DNA of 64,000 nt from Orthonyx spaldingii (taxonomy: Eukaryota > Chordata > Aves > Passeriformes > Orthonychidae), in contig VZTJ01005907.1 in assembly GCA_013397795.1 (NCBI GenBank), positions 1,034,956-1,098,955 of the forward strand. Reading direction: 5' to 3'. Below are positions 26,590 through 37,000 of the stretch, piece by piece. Position numbers and translations under genes: made by a program. Under the pieces are notes generated by a model. It was not told where the DNA came from and did no database searches. It saw nothing but the letters and a program-made list of their open reading frames with translations. Within the stretch, counting starts at the first letter, position 1; the number at the start of each line of letters is the position of its first letter.

Positions 26590-26668
26590 CTGCTCTACAG
26601 AGAGAAACATTAAACTGCAGAGTGACTAAGTGCCTTTTCAAAGGCTACATAATGAATCAGTGAATGAA
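26590..26668 (-). mobile_element. MIR-like (CORE-SINE) fossil
   Basis: The plus strand follows the order of the reverse complement of MIR: CTACAG, GAGAAAC, a degenerate GAGTGACTAAGTGCC, then CAAAGGCTACATAATGAATC where MIR has the CCAAGGTCACACAGTGAATC type. There are several mismatches, as expected for an amniote-age fossil. Judged from memory of the consensus. Confidence 0.5.
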
Positions 26669-26859
26669 CAACAACCCCCAGCAGCTCCAGGCCCCCTTCT
26701 CTCTGCAGAACAATGCCTTTCTCCCTGTATGATGTGCATGTAGTATAAGTTGCATACAGAATTATGTATTTCAAAAGAAATTTGAATATTAATATTTATA
26801 TTGTAGTGATGCCACTGTCCTCTATGCTCTGTAAATAGCTGCACCACAACAATGTGAGT

Positions 26860-27110
26860 TATTCCTTTTATGCAAAACCCTGGCCAGTGAAATAGCTTGT
26901 CAATATGAAATAAAATTGCTGCACAAAAGTTTGACAGCTACATTCATTATATATGTCAATCAAAGGATCCTAAAGGCTTTATTGTCCCTGTACAGTGTCT
27001 GAACAATCTGCTAGCCCAATATGCTGCAAAGCTATTTTCTCACTACTCCTTTCATTTAAAAAATAGCCACCAATAACTTTTGACAAACAGTCTGAGAAAA
27101 CTGCATGAGC
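26860..27110. promoter_or_regulatory. AT-rich block, possible conserved enhancer
   Basis: Dense non-repetitive AT-rich sequence with ATGCAAA (POU-like), TCAATCAAAG, TTTGACAG and CCAATA-type motifs, and no open frame. It lies upstream of the CpG island at 27.48 kb. This is a visual judgement only; conservation was not tested. Confidence 0.25.
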
Positions 27111-27479
27111 AGCAATGAAATCTTAGATTTTCTTGGGTATCTGTGGGCTGGAGCCTTCCACTCACTGGGCTCAGTCACATGTCACAGTAGATGAGATCTG
27201 GTCAGAAACACTGAGCCCTAAAATTACTCTGCAAAACCCAGGCAGACTGGGGTCGTGGGGAGGGCATGGGGAGTAAGGGAGGGAAAGTTATGCTAAATAG
27301 AAACTAATTGAATCATTTTAGGTTAAGGCTTTTTATTGCTTAGCCAGGTATTAGACACTCAAGCTCCTCTGTCCCAGGTCTCCCCCAGGTTAGGCTGAGC
27401 CCGTTTTGATGAGCTCTTGCTCTGAATAGACCACCCTACAAATTGGGAGTATGGGGTGCGTGTGTTTGGCTTCGATTAC

Positions 27480-27800
27480 CTTTTCCCACCGCGCTCGGTG
27501 CTGCCGAAGTCCAGCTGTCAGTGCTGGCTCTGTGCGCTGTAACCGGGGGCAGGGGCCGGGCGGCAGCGGGGCTGTGTCCCGGGAAGCGGGTCCGGCCGCC
27601 GGTTCTCCCGCCCGGGCCGGGCTGTGCCTGGGAGCGAGGGCCCGGCAGCCGCAGCCCCTGCGCCCAGCGCGGCCCGGCAGCCGCGAGAGGGAGCAGCCGG
27701 CCGGCCCCGCTGCCGCCCGCCGCCACACGGGCCGCCTCCTCCCTCCCCGTCACGGAGGGGACCCCGCACCTTCGCTCGGGCCTGGGGAGGCCGCGAATGG
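27480..27800. promoter_or_regulatory. CpG island joined to a CR1 copy
   Basis: By eye about 40 CpG in about 320 bases of very GC-rich sequence, with a GGGCGG box at 27558-27563, inside AT-rich DNA. It stops abruptly where CR1-like sequence begins at about 27801. It may be an unmethylated promoter or enhancer of a non-coding transcript, a GC-rich CR1 5' region brought next to a CR1 3' end by internal deletion, or an unrelated insertion. Long frames on both strands here follow from the absence of AT-rich stop codons and are not called genes. Confidence 0.7.
27545..27571 (+). other. G-quadruplex motif
   Basis: Four G-runs (5, 4, 3 and 4 long) are separated by loops of 2, 2 and 7 bases, inside the CpG island. 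This fits the canonical G4 pattern. Confidence 0.7.
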
Positions 27801-28303
27801 AGTGCCGTGTCCAGTTCTGGGCTCCTCGGGACAAGAGAGACATGGAGCCCCTGGAGCGGGTCCAGCTGAGGGTAACAAAGATGATTAAGGGACTGGAGAA
27901 TCTCATGTATGTGGAAAGGCTGAGGGTGCTGGGCCTGGTCAGCTTTGAGGAAAGATGACAGAAAGGGAACCTCATCAAACTCTATCAGTAACTGAAGGGA
28001 AAGTGCCAAGCGGGTGGAGCCAGGCTCTGCTTGGTTTTGCCAAACAATAGAACAAAAGGCATCAGGCAGAAACTGATGTACAGGAAGTTCCACCTGAACA
28101 TGAGTAACATTCTTTACTGTGTGCGTGACCAAGCACTGGAGGAGATGGCTTAGAGAGGTTGTGGAGTCTTCCTCTTTGGAGATACTCAAAAGCTATCTGG
28201 ACACAATCCTCAATAACCTGCTTTGAGAGACCCTTGCTTGACTGGGAACTAGATGGCATCCAGTGATCCCTTTCCAATCTTAACCATTCCGTGAAAATGT
28301 GAT
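27801..28303 (+). mobile_element. CR1 LINE, 3' portion (about 500 bp)
   Basis: This is the longest transposon copy in the window. It follows the avian CR1 3' region in order: CCAGTTCTGGGCTCCTC, GAGCGGGTCCAGCTGAGG, AAGATGATTAAGGGACTGGA, GGAAAGGCTGAGG, GGAGCCAGGCTCTGC, GAAGTTCCACCTGAACATGAG, AGAGGTTGTGGAGTCTTCCT, then a decayed CTTTCCAATCTTAACCATTC end. It is 5'-truncated, diverged and non-coding. CpG-rich sequence lies directly upstream. Confidence 0.92.
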
Positions 28304-31034
28304 GTTGTAATCTTGTGCTATGACAGACCACACTAAATCTGTTTTGTGAGGGTGTCATAACTTTATCACCTTTGTTCTGGGCTGGAACTTAGATTAAGTT
28401 TCACAAATCAAAATATTTTGGAGGTTGGTTGTTTCCTCTAAGTGCTCAGCTTGGTTCTTAGTGTATGCTGATGCGTGGCTTTGCTCTCAGGCCCTGGTCA
28501 TGGGCAGTGCAGCAGCAGCAGTACCTCAGGAGGTTAATTCCTGTACCCATACCTGCCTGTGCCTTTCTGACAGCTGCTTTTGGGATGAGATGCTGCTCTT
28601 GGCCTGTGCTAAAGGGCTGACCAAAAAGTGTAAAGAATAGCCTTGCTCTTGTGTTTGGGAGTGAACCACGGGGATGCTATGTGAGGATGTGTGCAGAGGA
28701 GATATCGGAACAGGATTGCTGATCATGACAACTAGTGTTTCTACTGAAAAAGCCTGGTGAAGAAATTGGAAAAATGGGAACTTTTAAAGAATTGAGGTGT
28801 TAATTCATGTGCTGAGAAAGCCGTGCTGCCCATTCACCATCCCCAAAACTGTGTGACATTTCCCTGAGGTGCACTGCTTGCTGCTGCATCATGGGTATGT
28901 ATTTGATCACAGCCAAAATTAAACATGCTTTTGTAATAAGTAGACTCCACAAGTAACTTCAAGATACATGGGAGCAAAAAGACATAGACTGACACTTCTC
29001 ACAGTGATGCAGTTTGCATGTTATGGTGTGTTCTCTCCCCATGCAGCATTGCCCTCTTTTTGAGGTCCTGTACAGAGCCCTTTTATTCACGTTTTAAATA
29101 ATTACCAGCAGTGTGGCAATGGCATAGAAGTCTTTTCAGTGCAATTCGTGGTGAGCACCAAATATTGTGCAACAGAGGGTCTGTTATCTGTGATAACAGC
29201 TACCTTGCAACTGACAACTACCTTTGACTTCAGGTTTGCAAGACTGGACTCAGCTGAACATAGTCAGGTGATGCTGACAGGATGCAAAAGGTTTTGTGTA
29301 AGCAGAGCGGGCCATGCTTTTCTCTCTAGTCCACCTCTGGCCAAGGACATACTTTGTAGTGTGTGAGTGCAATGATAAGGACACTGCAAACGCTTTTCCT
29401 CTTGTGGTAGGGCTAGGAGCTCCAGTCACTATGCTTGGTGCTGTACATGGAAAAAAAGCCTATGCAAGTCTGAAGCCTCTGCTGTGAGCATCACTGCTTC
29501 ATCTTGTTATTCTGACCCTGAAGGAAACCCTCCTGAAGGAATGCGGTACCCAGCCCCTCCGTTTCTGTGAACAGGAGGTAGTAGTGGCTTCCTAGGAAGA
29601 ATAAACCTGTCTTTGGTGCATGCCTGTCTCATTTCTCTGCCTTGTGGGAAAATGTTATTACTCCCTCTGTCTGAGTGATTGCTCACACTCCTGCACCCGC
29701 AGTCTTCATCTGTAAACTTTTAGCAGAAATTGTGCACTGATGCTGGGATGGCTTTTGCCAGCTAGGAACTGTTTTCCAGTGTCACTCACTTGTAGATGCC
29801 ATGTGGAAGTACTGTGGTATTTTCTCAATGTTTAATGTGACCTAATTGTGTACTTCCACTGTCTGGGAGGATCAGCTCTTCTGGTGTGACAGTTGCCATA
29901 AAATCAGTGGCGTTCAGGAGCCTCTCTGGCATTTGCAGCTGGGTGCAAGGCACAAGTTCCTTGATTTTGCTGCATCAGCCCAGCGAAATATTGTGGGGCT
30001 GTGTGTGCAGCCAACTGCTTTATGTTATGCCTGGTAATGGCTTGTCAATATTAAAAAATGTAACCTCCAGCTGTTTAATTTGCTCTAGGGGAAAAAAAAA
30101 GGCTTCCTAATAATCTTCATATTTACTTGGCATGTTTGGTTTGAAAGCAGATGGATTGATTTACAAGATAAATGACAAAGCAAGAGAAGAAAAAGTGTGT
30201 CAGTAGCTGTACCATTAGAGGGGAAGGCATTTTTTGACATGGGGGTCTCACTATTGGCCTTTCTAGTTTTTTTTTTTATAAATCAGTATTTTGGACCTGC
30301 TGTCTACCAGCTTGCTCCTTTGAGCACAGCCAACTAATTCCCTCAGTGCCCATTGTCACCTCTCACTGTGACCTACAGGGAAGGGAAGGTGCAGAGCTGT
30401 AACGAAGGAGAGGGGCTGAGGTGACCACCTTGGTCTTGGCAATCAGAACTTTCCTCTCAGCCATGCTGTGCCTTCCTTGCCCACTCCAAACTGGTGGTGC
30501 AGGAGCCTCCCCATTGCAGCACCCACCCCCTTCCCTTGGCCAGACCAGTAAATCCCTGTGTCCTTTTGGGTGGGCTGGGAAGTGGTCGTTCCTTGCGTCA
30601 CTGCTGCTTGAGGCATTGGTACCGAGCAGAGCTAGGTTCTCCAAGCCAGGCTGGTGCTGGGGCTGTGCCCTGTCTGCCAGGACCACACACCCCTCTGCCC
30701 TGGCAGGCAGCTGGCAAGATGTGAAATATGGTTCAGCACTTTTTTTTTAATATTAAACTGTGCAGCTGTCCTGGAAAGGATTAGAAATCAGTTCTGGAAA
30801 AGACTACGGTAGTTTTTAGTGAAGAGTTCTGCTGTGTCCTTAATTACTTATAAGCATCAAATATAAGGATACCATGTTAACCCTTCATTAAGCAAGAAAA
30901 ATTGCAAATTATAAATGACATATGCAAATTTACAGATTGACTAGGTTTAGTTGCAAGTTCTGAGACTTGAAGTGAGGAAATACCAGAAATAAGGTTTCTG
31001 CTTAATAATTTGTATGTCAGACAGCTTGTTTGGT
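28304..31034. other. Intergenic, no gene recognised
   Basis: No recognisable gene. Short runs of T or A near 30090 and 30268. An AT-rich block at about 30830-30990 contains an octamer motif listed separately. Confidence 0.6.
30922..30929 (+). promoter_or_regulatory. Octamer motif (POU/OCT site)
   Basis: ATGCAAAT is a perfect octamer. It lies in a non-repetitive AT-rich block (30830-30990) that also has TTAATTACTTATAA and TTGCAAATTATAAATG. A single 8-mer has little weight alone. Confidence 0.3.
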
Positions 31035-31096
31035 CAGGCAACTGGATTAGATGAATCTTGTAGATCTCCTTCAACTGAAATACACTATTCCATGTT
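31035..31096 (+). mobile_element. CR1 LINE 3' end fragment
   Basis: GGCAACTGGATTAGATGA, CTTGTAGATCTCCTTCAACT and TACACTATTCCATG match the last 60 bases of avian CR1 (the GGACTAGATGATC...CTTCCAAC...TTCTATTCTATG type). It is a very short 5'-truncated remnant. Confidence 0.7.
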
Positions 31097-34000
31097 TCTG
31101 ATGGCACAGCCCTCTCCTAAGGGATCACAGACTTGCTTAGCACCCCTGCCCTGGTTGCTCTCACCACCTTTCACTGTAGTGGGTTTTGCTCAGGGATGAA
31201 TCAGGGGCAGGTTAATGCCCACGAGGCTTCTGCTCCATGGCCTTGGGGCCAGGCAAGGCTGCAGGAGCACTGTGGAGGGGTTACTGGTTTTGGCAGCTGA
31301 GTGGTGTCAGAAAAAGCAGCTTTCCTCCCTGCCACATGTTTCCAGGGGGCTGCTGAGAAAGTCAGGGGAGCCAAAGCAAGGCTTCCATTTGGGCTCAGAA
31401 ACCACTGTGCTAGAAGAACCTGTCCCTGCCCAGAGGGGAAACCAAAGAGTCTTGCAGGAAATGTCATTTGCCAAGTCCTCAGGGAAATGAACATTGTGTC
31501 AGTACTGCATGGCTGGAGATGTTGTCAGACCACTGGCATGTGTCATCCCCAGGGGCCTGTTTGCTCAGGGCATGGGGCACTGAATCACTGACGCATTCTT
31601 GGAACTATTCTGCTCCTCCACAACTTCATCTACTGTGTTGCAGAAAAACTTAGGAGCCACAAGAGATTTTTGAAGTCCCATTGTGCCCTGCATCTTATAA
31701 AAAAGGTCTAATCTCCATTGCAAACTAAACAATCTAAACAAGCTGCTATTATACTGTATCAAAGGATACTGAGAGATGTTCCATCAGTCTCAAGCTGGAA
31801 TATGGAGTGCCAGCATACAGAAGTCATCATTGTTCATTTTATCAGGTGTCCGAATATTGATGATGTCAGTGGTTTGACCTTGCAATCTTGCAGTGCTCAA
31901 ATCACTGCTTCCACCTTAGCAAATGCAGGTTTAGAGCATTTCTGAGATGTTCTAGTGCAGTGAGAAGAGGACTCTGGAAGTCACAGCTGGAGAGAAGGAG
32001 ATCCCAGAGGGACAGCAGCCCTGAAGGACAGGGATCTCTGCTTTTCACCAGCTGCCAGCACTGCTGATGCATGTGGACTGGGCAGGACAATGTTGCCTTC
32101 TGTGTGCAAATCAGAAGAGCAAGGAAAGCTAATTGCCAGGTAAGGTCGTTAAGTATTTCATTCTCAACTGAAGCAAGAAGTATCAGCTCCAGACTTGGAG
32201 TGATAAAGTCAGAAGCTTCAAAATCAGAAATTCGTGTTTTGTAATACCCTGCAGAAGAGAAGGGGGGATTAAAATAGAGATTAGTCCACGTTGTATCTTT
32301 GAAGCTTGGATGCATGCCCATAGCTGTAGTTCTGAATTGCTTCTCAAGCTGGAAGGCATGTGGATGGGAAATCTTGCAAAATATCAGATCTCATAGGATT
32401 TCTGCCTCTTAAAATTAGCCATGTTGCAGGATTTGGGCACTGTCAAGACTTAGTTCTGTTTTGAAGTGGAGACTTACTTTTAAAATTAGCCTAACCATGA
32501 ATTTGAATCGGATCTTTACATAATACATTTTCCAGATGCTGCAATAACACCCGTTAGTGCAGCTACAAATAAAAAAGTACCTAGGATTATTTAAAATGTG
32601 CAAAAGCAATGTGTATCCCTGGTACTAAGCCACAGCATCATTTCTCCTGGCACTGCTTGTGCTTATGGGACCTGTGGAAGCACATCTAATGCAGAGCAAG
32701 TGCCTGTTACACAAGCATGGGCTGTGGTCACCATGGGCTGTCCTAATGTGGGGCCCTTTGCCTGTTAAGGAAAAGAAAACTATATTTTTTTTCCTTTTTG
32801 CAAGCTATTTCTTACACTTATTTTATATTGCTTTTAGTTAAAATACAAGTATTTAGAGGAATATTTGGATGGCACAGTGATTTTTTTATATATTTATTAT
32901 TAAATACTTCTGTGTGAAAGCTTTGAGGGTGGTTTGATGACCTTTGTACCATATCGTAACATAATTTAAAGAACTTGAAGCACATGAGCACTCGGGAATA
33001 TCAGAATGAAAATAATCAGATTAAACTAAGGTCTGTGTAAATTCAATCCCTTTATACAGGGAAGAACTGTGCAATGTGCTGGTACAGCTGGATGTCAGAA
33101 GATTTAGCCCTGCACCTTGAGACAAGGGGTCTCTTGGCCCTGCATGGACTGCAATCACTTTTCACCATGGCCTGGTCAGGTTTGGGATAGGGTTTGTGGG
33201 GATGGCAAAAAGGGCTTTCTTCGCTGTGGTCATCTGTGCAAAAGCCCACTCCCAGTGGGCCAATACTTTGGAAGCAATGAGACTTTTCAACAAAATGGGT
33301 AGAATTATGGACAAACTCCAACCTGAGCAAAACAGTACATTTCAGAAGCTTGTCTTGGTAATGATGGAGAGGTCTCCTTTGATTGCTAAGAAACATCTAA
33401 TTGTATCAGACATTTAGCAAAAAAAAAGTCTATATCTTGACAAAGTTATAAACAGCTGAAAATAGGAGAATGTGAAGGGACATACCAAGCAGCTTGTGCT
33501 AACAGGTGGCCCTACCACCATCTGCAATAATTCTTTGATACAATCAATTAGTTGAACACTTAACATATCATCTCTCAAACTCTATTAATATTTTAGTTGT
33601 TTGCTGTTTAGAATGCATTTAGGGGTGCAGATGTGGAGGCTACAGCCCGTTCCCAGCAGTATTACAAGTTTCATGGTGCTTCAGCTTTGCATGCCCTCAA
33701 ATAAAATTAATTGTCCCCATTTAAGAAATCTCTTAAACACAGACTTAAACTCTCCTGGATGTCCTTCTGACTTATCCAGACAAGCCTGAAGTTAGATCCA
33801 CATTTCTTTGCCTTCATCAGTATATTTTAGCATATACTTACTAACTATTCATATGCTGTAGCATTGGAATGAAATTTGGAGCTTTGCTGAACATGGACAT
33901 AAGTTTGGTCATTTTCTTATTTTAGGTATTACAGCTTTTTGGGCTGTTTTGAAGTAGGTGTTGTATACAAAATTATGGTGTTCTGTATAATCTATTTCTG

Positions 34001-37000
34001 TAGAAAAAGGAACATATTTTCCTACCTATTATGGAATGCTCTGATGCAGAGGACAGTTTATTTCTAGCTCTTTTTTTTTTCTAGCCCCTTTTTTAGTGCT
34101 GTCAGTCTTGTCCTGTGTTATTAGGACAGTTTTCAACACCACCTACTCTTAGTTGTAAAGCAAAGAGATAACTTAATTTTTCACTTTGTGGGGATTTCAT
34201 TTGCAATTTTCAATTTTTTTTTGATACAAGATGTAAAAGAAACCCCAAAAAATTCATAAATTTTGCTAATCAAATGATGCATTTACTGCATTCCACAGAA
34301 TTGAAAAAAATGTTTTCCAAAATAGAAGATGAATCATTCCATTGCAGAAAGGTTCAAATAGTGCATTTAAGTCTTACTAAAGCCTTCTGTTACCAACTTA
34401 TATACTGATTTTTTTTCCCAAAGCTGCCACATTTCACATACAGCTGCCCAGCATTTTTCAGAAATTTACAAGTCTAGTTGGGTGTCATACAAGGTTTCCT
34501 TGCAAATAAGGAAGCCTGCAGGACTTCATAGACAAGGAAATGCAACTATTTTGTCTTCATCAGTCATCATGTTGGGATGAGTGTTTTAGCTGGCCTACCT
34601 TTGTCCAAAATACGTTCTTTTTTTGTGTCCTGAAGAAGGTGCTCTCTTCCCAACCTTCTCTCCATGGGCCTCATGTGAAATCTTGCTCACACTGGTGTTG
34701 TGTCAGGCGTGTAGAACATATCTGCCTTTCAACAAGCAATTATGTTTATGGAAATAATGTCTTCTGGAACTGGAAATTTAAGTTAACATGTTCAGGAGCC
34801 CTCGTTAGGTGATACCTCGTGTGCCAGAGCAGGGCTCTTGAAAGCAGAGCACCCAAACAGATTTAACTTTGAAACTGCTCAGGAGTAATTCGGAACATCC
34901 TCTCAAAGTTTGGATAACTACTGATTCCTGTAAGGTAATATAATTACTGATTCAGTAATATAAATGCTGAATAACATTGCATTTCTTCTGTGCTCTGACC
35001 TTATCTTTGACTGATAATACATAAGTTCTGTAATTACTCATATGTGTGCACATCTTTTAAAAGTTCAGAAATCATCTGACTAAAGAAATGCATTTAAAAC
35101 CAGTCAAGACTGAGAAAGAGTGTCAGAGTTTTGTTTTTAACTTGAGCCTCTTCTTCAAGTGGTTCCACCTTTTCTGACTTTTGCACTCTGAAGTCAAAGA
35201 GGACTTGGCATAATCAGAAGTGTGTTTTCATCTAGTGTTTCATCTAGAAGGATGCTCCTGTAAAAGTGGGGATCTAAGTCATCTATGGTTGGCTGGTTTT
35301 GACTGGACTTTGCTGTAACACCCCAATACAGTGTTATCCCTACAGAGCAAAAATTGTATCACAGATGCACACTCAACATTTCAGCTTTATGAAGTGTGTC
35401 ATACAACCAAGAGTGGTTTTCAGAGACCTTGAATCTCACTCTTAACTGCATTTGCAGGGTCAACATGGGAGACACAGTGTTCCCAAATCCTCGAGAGAGA
35501 GCCACTTGGATAGGGAAAAACAACCTTTCCAGCTTTGTAACCTTAGCAGAGATTGCAGTATTCCTTTAGAGAAGAATATGCATGACATCTGGAAACAATT
35601 ATTGCTTTTAAAATCACTCAGCACTGAAAAAGAAAACTAATAAAGACTGAAGTTTCCAGTTATCCCACAGTCTGGATGACCCACACTGGAACAAAGTAAT
35701 TTCTAGAAAGCCTGAGGAGGGTGGGCACAAAACTGGTCTTGGATCCTAAAGCTGACTAAGGTGTTCTAAGACAAAGATGTAACATTTATATGAAATGAAG
35801 TGGAAAGGGAGGTTTTCTTCCTGTTATATTATGGGAAGAGGGGGGAATACAAAGAACTGGGTCACACTAGCAGACCTTGTCCATCAAGGAACTGAGCACA
35901 GAATTTATGGACTTAGAGCCAAATCATATTTTTTGGTGACATGACTCATACTTATCTGGCCCTTTTAAAATGGTGTTTTAAGACAATAGGACTGTCAAAG
36001 GGTTGGAAAGTCCTACAGTGAAAAACTAATGTGACTGGGGTCTGTTGGACTAGTGAGGGAGCATGAATGCTCTGCTGGCAGAGTGGGTGTCAGGACATTT
36101 CAGAAGGGCAAATACTAAAGCAGATCCTGATTGATTTAGATCTCACTAAATGTTGCCTTCAACCTTTCCACAGTAATGTGGAAGGTGACTGGGAGCTGGT
36201 TTCTCTTCCCTCAGCAACATTAAGGTGTGCTCTAATACAGCAGTTCCTAGATTAATTATTTTGTTCCAAAGACATGGAAGATTATGGATCTGTTATTAGG
36301 CTGGTTTCCCATGGAAACATAAGCTTACCTGGTTATGCTGTATCAGTCTGCCTTCTGACCACTCTCAAGATAAAAGTACTCAACTCCTTGAGTTTTGTGA
36401 AAAGAGATAGCTGTGTAGATGGGAGAGACCCAGAAGCAGTGGGAGCTCAGCAGTGCTCACGGGCAGCAGAAGACTTGCCCCAGAAAGGGGGATCTGGGCA
36501 GATCCAGATTGTGCAAGGGAGCCCTGGTAGCACAAACAGACCTGCAGGACGTGCAGCCAGCAGTTCCTGGTGGCACTGCTTTGTTTTTAACCCAGCCTTG
36601 CCCTCTGCACAGCTCTCAGAGGTGGGCCTCCCTTCTCCTCCTCCTTCTCCTGTGTGCAGAAGAGCAGTTTCAGCAGTTTTCCTGCTATGTCCTTGCAAAG
36701 CTTCCTTGTCTTGGGGCCTTTTTGACCCCTCCGATTCCCTCCAGCCTTTTGCACCTGCACAGTGCTCAGCTGGCGCAGGCTGGCATTGCCTTTGCTCTGG
36801 GGAAGTCCCTTTTGCAATGCAGCTTGGCTGCTGCAGTGTGTAGAGCTTGCCTAGGCAGAGGAGGGATATCAGAGATGGGACGTACTTTAAAATGATGCCC
36901 AGTTGCTCTGTTTTCTGACAGTGCTGATTTTGCTGAGCATTCTTCTACCCAGTGCCAGGGGTTTGATGAACTCCCAAGGTGTTGCACTGTCTTGATGAAA

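Noticed and set aside
27436..28189. Long overlapping open frames (145-223 codons) on both strands over the CpG island and CR1
   Set aside because: They occur in several frames at once, have Pro/Arg/Gly-rich composition from GC-rich DNA, and read into a known non-coding CR1 3' region.
36274..36895. Two overlapping frames of 189 and 158 codons on the + strand
   Set aside because: They overlap out of frame, with minus-strand frames as well, have low-complexity stretches and show no domain; they fit chance frames in a GC-richer patch.
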